The notes under the pieces: generated by a model
Databases searched by the model: none
Seen by the model: the letters and a program-made list of their open reading frames with translations, nothing else
Told to the model about the DNA's origin: nothing
Shown here: piece after piece, positions 7,026-11,968 of the stretch
Layout of the letters: each line of letters begins with the position of its first letter
How positions within the stretch are numbered: the first letter of the stretch is position 1
From: Treponema sp.
GTDB lineage: Bacteria; Spirochaetota; Spirochaetia; Treponematales; Breznakiellaceae
Direction of reading: 5' to 3'
NCBI GenBank assembly: GCA_031264395.1
Contig: JAISEB010000147.1
Span: forward strand, 1-11,968
Length of the DNA: 11,968 bases
Translations under genes and position numbers: made by a program

Positions 7026-7106
7026 CTGGTAATTTCCCGGTGATATGAAAATAAACGCCGATGCCCTGCCGTTTCTTTCGTTCGGCTTCTCTTTTTTTTC
7101 TTTTTT

Positions 7107-7115
7107 TGTTAAAAT
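7107..7115 (+). promoter_or_regulatory. possible extended -10 promoter element for the S41 peptidase unit
   Basis: TGT followed by TAAAAT (7110-7115) resembles an extended -10 with one mismatch from TATAAT. A T-rich tract lies upstream and there is no good -35 (TTCTCT at 7087-7092 is the nearest at 17 bases). Transcription would start near 7122 and give a leader of about 117 bases. Poly-T tracts easily produce such matches, so this is tentative. Confidence 0.35.
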
Positions 7116-7178
7116 TATTAAAGGGGCGGGGCCGTATTTCCGGACAAATGTACGATCCTGCGGGCGCACGAGATGTCC

Positions 7179-7196
7179 CGGCAGGGGGCCCCGCCG
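7179..7196 (+). promoter_or_regulatory. GC-rich hairpin in the S41 peptidase leader
   Basis: CGGC (7179-7182) and GGGG pair with CCCC and GCCG (7189-7196), with one bulged A at 7183. It lies about 43 bases before the peptidase start. It is not followed by a T-run, so a terminator is unlikely. Confidence 0.4.
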
Positions 7197-7211
7197 AACA
7201 GGAAAAACGCG

Positions 7212-7227
7212 GGTCCGGCGCCGGACC
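7212..7227. promoter_or_regulatory. perfect 16-bp palindrome next to the S41 peptidase ribosome binding site
   Basis: GGTCCGGC followed directly by GCCGGACC. Its last base is adjacent to the GAGGAG ribosome binding site at 7228-7233. As DNA it could be an operator. As RNA it could fold with a small GCGC loop and influence ribosome access. Neither role can be decided from sequence. Confidence 0.5.
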
Positions 7228-7238
7228 GAGGAGCCTTT

Positions 7239-8738
7239 ATGAAAAAAGATAACACCGTTTCCCGAAGGAATTTTATTTCCCTGCTGTGGATAATTTCAGG
7301 CGCGGTTCTCTGCGTAACCTTTGCCGCCGTGTCCGTTCCCCGGCTTTCGGCCCAGGGCCAAAGCGGCGAAAAAAACGCCCCTTCGGCCAGCAGGCGCTAC
7401 GCGGCCATTATCCAGAACGTGTTTGACTTTATCCAGCGCAACTATGTGGACGAAGTTGATCCCAATGTGATCTACGAAGGCGCCATGACGGGCATGCTTA
7501 ACGCCCTGGGAGATCCCTATTCGGTGTATATGCCCGAATCGGAAATGACGGACCTTAACGACACCACCCAGGGCAACTTCGGCGGGGTGGGCCTGTATAT
7601 TTCGGCCGGGGAGCTGCAGGGAGACGGGACCATGAACTACCTTGAAGTGGCCGCTCCCATGGAGGACACTCCCGGCTGGCGGGCGGGGATTAATCCCGGC
7701 GATCACATCATTTCCATTAATGGTGAAAGTACCCGCGGCATGACCATGGAGGGCGTGCTGTCGCGCCTGCGGGGAACGCCCGGCGAAAAGGTGACCGTGG
7801 TGATACGCCGCGGCGAAAAACTGGAATTTCCCGTCGAAATTGTACGGGCCGTCATCGAGGTACCCACCACCAAGTACGCCCTCATAGACGACATAGGCTA
7901 CCTTAAGCTTATCACCTTTACCCCCATGACGGTGGACCGGGCCAGGGAGGCCATCACGGAGTTCAGGTCAAAGGGGTACAAGAGCCTTATACTGGATCTG
8001 CGCAACAATTACGGCGGTCTTCTTGAGTCGGCCGTGGGAGTTTCGAGCCTCTTCCTCAACGGCGGCGTGGTGGTAAGCACCAAGTCGCGCATTCCGGGGG
8101 AAAGCAGGAATTTCAACGCGCGGCGCGTTACCATGGTGGATGACGGCATACCCATTGTGGTGCTCATAAACAAGGGGTCCGCCTCCGCGTCCGAAATAGT
8201 GGCCGGGGCCCTTAAGGACAGGGGCCGCGCCTATCTTGTGGGGGAAAAATCCTACGGCAAGGGCCTTGTTCAGCAGGTGTATCCCCTGGAAAAGGGCGGT
8301 TTCAAGATCACTACCGCCCGGTACTATACCCCCAGCGACGTCAACATAGACCGTGTAGGCATCCCGCCCGACAGGGAAGTAGTGTTCCCCGATTTTACCG
8401 ACGCGGATGCGGAAAAGCTCGGCGCCCTTATTAAATCGAATGCGATCCGTTCCTTTGTCGAAGCCAACCCGGAGGTGTCAGCCGCCGGTATCGACGCCTT
8501 TGCGGGGGAACTCAGCGGGGAATACGGCCTTGACCGCGCCCTCCTCAGGCGGCTTGTCAGGAACGAGCAGAACCGGACCAGCATTGCCCCTGTTTACGAT
8601 CTTGAGTACGATGTGCAGCTCCAGGAAGCGGTAAACATACTCCGGGGGGGAAGCTACCGCGCCCTGATGCAGACCACCAAGACCCTCAAGGTTTTGCAGG
8701 AGGAAGCCGTTCAGGAAGAGCTTCCGCTGGCGTCCTGA
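7239..8738 (+). CDS. C-terminal processing peptidase, S41 family
   Basis: A 499-residue secreted or membrane-tethered serine protease that degrades or trims periplasmic proteins. A hydrophobic signal or anchor spans about residues 11-34 and is preceded by SRRNFI (8-13), which resembles a twin-arginine motif. A PDZ domain covers about 112-200 (GGVGLYI, then the PGDHIISINGES segment). The S41 domain follows at about 205-385. The catalytic pair is S316 in GSASASEI and K341 in YGKGLVQQ, exactly 25 residues apart as in E. coli Tsp, with Q345 four residues on. I start at ATG 7239 because GAGGAG (7228-7233) is five bases upstream and the signal begins there; an in-frame ATG at 7173 would add 22 proline- and arginine-rich residues across the leader hairpins. 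The C-terminal 110 residues form a helical extension. The rsmE reading frame starts at its stop codon. Confidence 0.93.
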   Translation: MKKDNTVSRRNFISLLWIISGAVLCVTFAAVSVPRLSAQGQSGEKNAPSASRRYAAIIQNVFDFIQRNYVDEVDPNVIYEGAMTGMLNALGDPYSVYMPESEMTDLNDTTQGNFGGVGLYISAGELQGDGTMNYLEVAAPMEDTPGWRAGINPGDHIISINGESTRGMTMEGVLSRLRGTPGEKVTVVIRRGEKLEFPVEIVRAVIEVPTTKYALIDDIGYLKLITFTPMTVDRAREAITEFRSKGYKSLILDLRNNYGGLLESAVGVSSLFLNGGVVVSTKSRIPGESRNFNARRVTMVDDGIPIVVLINKGSASASEIVAGALKDRGRAYLVGEKSYGKGLVQQVYPLEKGGFKITTARYYTPSDVNIDRVGIPPDREVVFPDFTDADAEKLGALIKSNAIRSFVEANPEVSAAGIDAFAGELSGEYGLDRALLRRLVRNEQNRTSIAPVYDLEYDVQLQEAVNILRGGSYRALMQTTKTLKVLQEEAVQEELPLAS

Positions 8739-9565
8739 AACGCTTCATCGTAGAATCCGCCGGGCCTCCGGGCGCGGTGCGGATCTCCGGCAGGGATTAC
8801 CATTACCTGGTCCGGGTGCGCCGTCTTGCGGCCGGCGGGTTTTTTCCCGCCCTCCTTCCCGGCGGCGTTGAGGCGCGGGTCCGCGTCCTTTCCGTTGAAG
8901 GCGGCGTGCTTACAGGCGTGTGCGAACCGGCGGGTAACTGCGCGGATGCTCCTGAGCCGGGCCCGCCTGTTCCCGCGCCACGGGGGCCGGGCCCGCCGCT
9001 GCCGCCCATCGTCCTCTTTCAGGCCCTGCCGAAGGGCTCAAAGATGGATCTTGTCGTGCGGCAGGCCGCGGAAGGCGGGCTTGCCGAAGTGGTTCCCTTT
9101 GTTTCGGAACATTCGGCGCCGCCTCCCGCCGGCGGGGAAAAGCCCCGGCGCTGGGAGCGCATTATCCGGGAAGCGCGGCAGCAAAGCGGTTCCCGCGCCG
9201 CCACGGCCCTGCACCGCCCCCTTTCGGCGGACGGGCTTTTTGAATACTGGGAGGATCTGAAGAAGGGGCGTCCGTATCCGCTTAAAGGCGGGGAGGCGGC
9301 CGGGCTGTTTTTTCACGAGACCCCCCTTGCGGATACCGGCCTCCACGATTATCTTGGTAACAATCCGGGAATCGTGGTCTTTGCCGTGGGGCCCGAAGGC
9401 GGTTTTTCTTCCGCCGAAGCGGCCCGGTTCAAGGCGGCGGGTTTCGGATCTGTGACCATAGGGGATACTGTACTGCGAACCGAGACCGCTGCCCTGTACG
9501 GAGCGGCGGCTATACGAACCATACTTCTGGAGAGAAATTTGTGGATGCGGTCCGTGAACGGGTAG
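8735..9565 (+). CDS. rsmE: 16S rRNA m3U1498 methyltransferase RsmE
   Basis: SPOUT methyltransferase that methylates N3 of U1498 in 16S rRNA using S-adenosylmethionine, 276 residues with the start used here. The C-terminal knot shows GPEGGFSSAEA and IGDTVLRTETA, the family SAM-binding signature. The N-terminal PUA-like domain begins KRFIVES...GAVRISGRDYHYLVRVRRL. That N-terminus is coded from a CTG at 8735, which overlaps the S41 stop codon as CTGA; no ATG, GTG or TTG in frame reaches it. The first conventional start is GTG 8777, which would delete the first 14 residues including a conserved strand. AGGAAGAG at 8713-8720 is a possible but distant ribosome binding site. Residues near 65-85 are a proline-rich insert. 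Its last 25 bases overlap the next gene. Confidence 0.88.
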   Translation: MKRFIVESAGPPGAVRISGRDYHYLVRVRRLAAGGFFPALLPGGVEARVRVLSVEGGVLTGVCEPAGNCADAPEPGPPVPAPRGPGPPLPPIVLFQALPKGSKMDLVVRQAAEGGLAEVVPFVSEHSAPPPAGGEKPRRWERIIREARQQSGSRAATALHRPLSADGLFEYWEDLKKGRPYPLKGGEAAGLFFHETPLADTGLHDYLGNNPGIVVFAVGPEGGFSSAEAARFKAAGFGSVTIGDTVLRTETAALYGAAAIRTILLERNLWMRSVNG

Positions 9566-10284
9566 ATCTTCTCAAGGTTCCCCTGGATATACTGCCCCAG
9601 GACAGCCTTGACAGCGTAATATTTGAACTGCTCGCTTCGGGAAAGGGGCGGAATATCGTGCTTCTTTCGCTCCGGGATCTGCTCAGGGCCAGGCGCAGCG
9701 GGGAGTACCGCTCGTATATTCTGGACGCGTCGCTTGTCATTCCCATTTCAAAGAGCCTTGTAAGCGGCGTCAAATTTCTTGCCGGAAAAAAGGCCGTGCG
9801 CTACATGCCCTTCGATTTTGTGGTGCACCTTCTTACCATTCTTGAGGAGCGGGAATTTACCCTGTACCTTATTGGGGGAAAGAGGCAGGTCCTGAAAAAG
9901 ACCGAAAAAAACATCCGCCAAACTTTTCCCCGCCTGCGTGTCGTGGGCCGCTATCCCGGGGCGTTCAGGCGGCAGGAAGAAGCGGCCATTCTGGAGGCGA
10001 TACGGAAGGCCGGCCCGTCGCTGCTCCTTGTCGGCAGGGGAATCAGGGGCGGCGAGCACTGGATAGCGCGGAATTCGGGCCGGCTGAATCAGGGCTTACG
10101 GCTCTGGTGCAGCGATCTCTTCGATGTGTTTGTTGAACGGAAACGCCGCCCTTCCCGCCGCACCTTTGACCGGGGCTTTGAATGGCTGGGGTATTGTTTT
10201 CAAAATCCCCTGAAATTTTTCAGGATTTTCCCCTATTTTTATTATAAACTGTTATTGATAGTGTACCGTCTTTTTAAGAGGTGA
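9541..10284 (+). CDS. diverged WecG/TagA/CpsF-family glycosyltransferase-like protein
   Basis: A 247-residue protein with the overall pattern of GT26 (WecG/TagA/CpsF) enzymes, which add N-acetylmannosamine-type sugars to lipid-linked acceptors at the membrane. Retained features are FTLYLIGGKRQVLKKTE (106-122), RLRVVGRYPGAF (131-142), LLVGRGIRGGEHWI (162-175) and a C-terminal FEWLGYCFQNPLKFFRI (213-229), then a hydrophobic, basic tail as in membrane-associated family members. Expected active-site features are missing: the PDG near residue 68 reads PIS, the Asn expected near residue 44 is absent, and PKQE reads RGGE at 169-172. It may have altered activity or none. GTG 9541 has GGAGAG at 9529-9534 with six bases of spacing and overlaps rsmE by 25 bases. 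Its stop lies just before the next ribosome binding site. Confidence 0.72.
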   Translation: MDAVRERVDLLKVPLDILPQDSLDSVIFELLASGKGRNIVLLSLRDLLRARRSGEYRSYILDASLVIPISKSLVSGVKFLAGKKAVRYMPFDFVVHLLTILEEREFTLYLIGGKRQVLKKTEKNIRQTFPRLRVVGRYPGAFRRQEEAAILEAIRKAGPSLLLVGRGIRGGEHWIARNSGRLNQGLRLWCSDLFDVFVERKRRPSRRTFDRGFEWLGYCFQNPLKFFRIFPYFYYKLLLIVYRLFKR

Positions 10285-10289
10285 AAAAC

Positions 10290-11891
10290 ATGAAAAAAAA
10301 AATACGGGTTTTTTGCCTGCTTTTCGCGCTGTTTGTAACCCCGGTCTTTTTCCCGTCCTGCGATAACGGCGGGGGAGGAGGGGGCGGGGGCTCTTTTCCC
10401 TTCGGCCCGCTGACATATACGCAGACCGTTCATCTTGAGAACCAGAGCCTTTACCTTGTAAAGGTAAACCGGTCGGACGGGGAGGTTGGGTACAACAACG
10501 TCGGGCGCGCGTCTTCGGTAAACAGCCCGGCCATGGCGATTCCCCTTGACGTATCCGCCTCCGGCGCGCCGGACGGGGAAGCCGCCTTCCGCCGCGATCA
10601 CGAGGGGGCGCGGCGCTTCAACAGCAACCCGCCGCCCATTCCCCCCGAACAGCCGTCCCGCCGGGGGCTTCTGCGCTCGTCACCTGCGGTAGGAACATCC
10701 AAACTATTTTGGGTGGATAAAGCAGACGGGAACTTTTCGCAGATTAGCGCTACTCTCAGGAAGCAGTCGATCTATGCCAATGTCTGGGTGCCGGACGCAA
10801 ATTATGACGATCCTTCTTCAGATAAAACCAACGGTATAATTACCCAGATACGGGCCCAGGACATTGCCGCCAAATTTGACGAGATTTACGGGCATGTCAC
10901 CAATATATTCGGTTATGAATATGGCGCTGCCTACAGCCAGACCCCAGGGGGAGTGGACGGCGATGAAAGGGTCCAGATCCTCATTTACGATATAGATCTG
11001 GATAATGTAAAAGGCGGAACGGTGGGTTATTTCTGGGCCAAGGATTATTACAGCCAAGCGGACCTTATCAGCAACGGGAACGGGAACCTTAAAACAAACC
11101 TAAGTGAAATTTTCTACCTGGACTCCTGGTGGGCGGATGAGCGTCCCGGCCTTGCCCTGTCAACCCTGGTCCATGAATTTCAGCACATGGTGCATTTCAA
11201 CGAAAAATATGTAATAAGAGGTAAAAATTCCGCGACCTGGTATAATGAAATGCTTTCCATGCTGGCGGAAGATATGATTTCCCCGCAGATTTCCGGGGTA
11301 GCTCCCGGGGATCTGCCCACCGCGAGGCTTCCCCAGTTTATCCGTACTTACCGTGAGGGGGTAACCTCGTGGTATGACGGAAGCAATGCGCTGATTTCCT
11401 ACGCCAACGCCTACGCCTTTGGAGCCTATCTTGCAAGAAATTTTGGCGGCGAGGATCTGGTCAGGGCCATGGCGGCGAACAACGCGGTTAACAAGGAATC
11501 GGTGTCCATGGCCCTTGACTCCTCTATAAATCCCGTTTCGGACGTTAGGAATTTTGACGGCGCCCTCCGCAGATTCCCGGAGGTTCTTCTCTACAACAAT
11601 ACATCCGGTTCCCCGTGTTCCCTTAACAAGACGGCAGGCGGGACCTTTACCTTTGATGGCGTCGACATCATGTCCCTCACCAATTCCAATCTTTATAGTC
11701 CTCCCGACCTCGCCTTTAACCCCTGGGGGAACGGCCCGCTGATTTTCAGCCTGGATTACCTGATTTCCATGCCTCCCAATTCGGTGCTGGTTCAGACCTG
11801 TTCCGCCTGGCAGAATGTGACCGGGAACATAACGGTTACCTTTACCACTCCCATAAGCCCGTATGTTGAACAGTACCTTTTGGTCAGGTGA
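10290..11891 (+). CDS. M30 (hyicolysin)-type zinc metalloprotease lipoprotein
   Basis: A 533-residue predicted secreted lipoprotein protease. The signal MKKKIRVF plus hydrophobic core ends FPSC, giving lipidated C24. Spirochaetal lipoboxes tolerate such residues at -3, although Pro at -2 is unusual. DN and eight glycines follow as a flexible tether. The zinc site is HEFQH at 295-299, with a downstream NEMLSMLAED segment (319-328) that probably supplies the third, glutamate ligand, as in M30-like peptidases. A proline- and arginine-rich linker (about 110-130) precedes the catalytic region, and the C-terminal 100 residues are beta-rich. I use ATG 10290, with AAGAGGTG at 10276-10283 six bases upstream, rather than GTG 10281. 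The upstream gene stop (TGA 10282-10284) lies inside that binding site, so translation may be coupled. Substrate is unknown. A ten-A tract follows the start codon. Confidence 0.85.
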   Translation: MKKKIRVFCLLFALFVTPVFFPSCDNGGGGGGGGSFPFGPLTYTQTVHLENQSLYLVKVNRSDGEVGYNNVGRASSVNSPAMAIPLDVSASGAPDGEAAFRRDHEGARRFNSNPPPIPPEQPSRRGLLRSSPAVGTSKLFWVDKADGNFSQISATLRKQSIYANVWVPDANYDDPSSDKTNGIITQIRAQDIAAKFDEIYGHVTNIFGYEYGAAYSQTPGGVDGDERVQILIYDIDLDNVKGGTVGYFWAKDYYSQADLISNGNGNLKTNLSEIFYLDSWWADERPGLALSTLVHEFQHMVHFNEKYVIRGKNSATWYNEMLSMLAEDMISPQISGVAPGDLPTARLPQFIRTYREGVTSWYDGSNALISYANAYAFGAYLARNFGGEDLVRAMAANNAVNKESVSMALDSSINPVSDVRNFDGALRRFPEVLLYNNTSGSPCSLNKTAGGTFTFDGVDIMSLTNSNLYSPPDLAFNPWGNGPLIFSLDYLISMPPNSVLVQTCSAWQNVTGNITVTFTTPISPYVEQYLLVR

Positions 11892-11897
11892 CCGGTT

Positions 11898-11912
11898 ATG
11901 AGGCGATCATGA
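11898..11912 (+). promoter_or_regulatory. four-codon minicistron before the last lipoprotein gene
   Basis: ATG AGG CGA TCA TGA follows AGGTGA (11886-11891), a good ribosome binding site with six bases of spacing. Its TGA overlaps the lipoprotein start as ATGA. It could serve to couple translation. Chance is also possible because ATGAGGCG is simply repeated twice here. Confidence 0.3.
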
Positions 11913-11968
11913 GGCGCGTTTTTGTGTGGGCCGTCCTCCTTGCGGGGCTTGCGGCAGGGTGCAGGACC
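11909..11968 (+). CDS. lipoprotein signal peptide, gene cut by the window end (partial)
   Basis: Twenty residues are visible: MRRVFVWAVLLAGLAAGCRT. Two arginines, a hydrophobic core and the lipobox LAAGC with the cysteine at residue 18 make a clear type II signal peptide. GAGG at 11900-11903 lies five bases before the start. The gene follows the M30 lipoprotein by 17 bases, so the two are probably co-transcribed. The mature protein is outside the window, so function is unknown. Confidence 0.7.
   Translation, partial: MRRVFVWAVLLAGLAAGCRT

Larger units (their letters stand above)
6887..7238. other. 352-base intergenic region with repeats, T-tract and hairpins
   Basis: No convincing gene lies here. 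In order it holds a short AT-rich stretch with ATGCAT (6902-6907), the imperfect inverted repeat at 6908-7025, a pyrimidine-rich tract at about 7075-7110, a possible extended -10 at 7107-7115, and two GC-rich hairpins at 7179-7196 and 7212-7227. Small open frames in both strands translate the repeat and the T-tract into low-complexity peptides and are not supported. The stretch probably separates the M23-bactofilin-YaaR-RicT unit from the S41 peptidase unit. Confidence 0.6.

Noticed and set aside
7075..7110. Intrinsic terminator at the T-tract
   Set aside because: The preceding GCCG/CGGC pairing is only four base pairs with a large loop, too weak to call.
6924..7169. 81-residue open frame on the minus strand through the inverted repeat
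   Set aside because: It translates the repeat and T-tract into a lysine- and serine-rich low-complexity peptide; repeats of this kind often give false small genes.
7173..7238. Longer start of the S41 peptidase at ATG 7173
   Set aside because: It would place 22 proline- and arginine-rich residues before the signal. GAGGAG is correctly spaced for ATG 7239.
7045..7242. 65-residue open frame on the plus strand with a phenylalanine-rich segment
   Set aside because: The hydrophobic part is only the T-tract in translation, and the rest is arginine-rich across the GC hairpins. It overlaps the peptidase start and has no convincing ribosome binding site.
1..11968. CRISPR array, tRNA, rRNA, transposase or prophage genes
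   Set aside because: No regularly spaced repeats, cloverleaf-like segments, rRNA motifs or mobile-element proteins were found on reading both strands.

Overview
The window reads as GC-rich chromosomal DNA of a spirochaete, most likely a Treponema-like anaerobe. The evidence is the combination of genes: a ferredoxin-dependent branched-chain 2-oxoacid oxidoreductase, an M23 peptidase-bactofilin pair, a YaaR-RicT pair, relaxed-lipobox lipoproteins with a polyglycine tether, and an M30-type HEFQH protease. No phylogenetic marker that fixes the species is present. Every recognisable gene is on the + strand, and intergenic gaps are short except at 3717-3900 and 6887-7238. No rRNA, tRNA, CRISPR array, insertion sequence or phage gene was seen.

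Region 1 (1-3716) is a dense cistron series. A two-cluster ferredoxin subunit is followed by the alpha (VorB-type), beta (TPP-binding) and gamma subunits of a 2-oxoacid:ferredoxin oxidoreductase, probably acting on 2-oxoisovalerate and related branched-chain 2-oxoacids. A putative outer-membrane beta-barrel protein starts immediately after the gamma stop codon. A strong 8-bp hairpin sits between the beta and gamma genes.

Region 2 (3717-6886) opens with an almost ideal sigma-70-type promoter, TTGACA-18-TATAAT with an extended TGA-TATAAT. Downstream come a membrane-anchored M23 endopeptidase, a bactofilin, a YaaR (DUF327) protein and a RicT/PSP1 protein. The first two form a known cell-shape pair. 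The last two are neighbours in Firmicutes as well.

Region 3 (6887-7238) is non-coding. It holds a 118-bp imperfect inverted repeat, a T-rich tract with a possible extended -10, and two GC-rich hairpins just before the ribosome binding site of the next gene.

Region 4 (7239-11968) is another tightly packed series: a C-terminal processing peptidase (S41), the 16S rRNA m3U1498 methyltransferase RsmE (apparently starting at CTG), a strongly diverged WecG/TagA-family glycosyltransferase-like protein, an M30-type metalloprotease lipoprotein, and the start of a second lipoprotein cut by the window end. The region mixes envelope proteolysis and surface lipoproteins with one translation housekeeping gene.

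No wholly new system is evident. The most notable points are the diverged WecG/TagA protein that lacks expected active-site residues, the CTG start of rsmE, the structured leader of the S41 peptidase, the dispersed-repeat-like palindrome at 6908-7025, and a four-codon minicistron coupled to the last lipoprotein.
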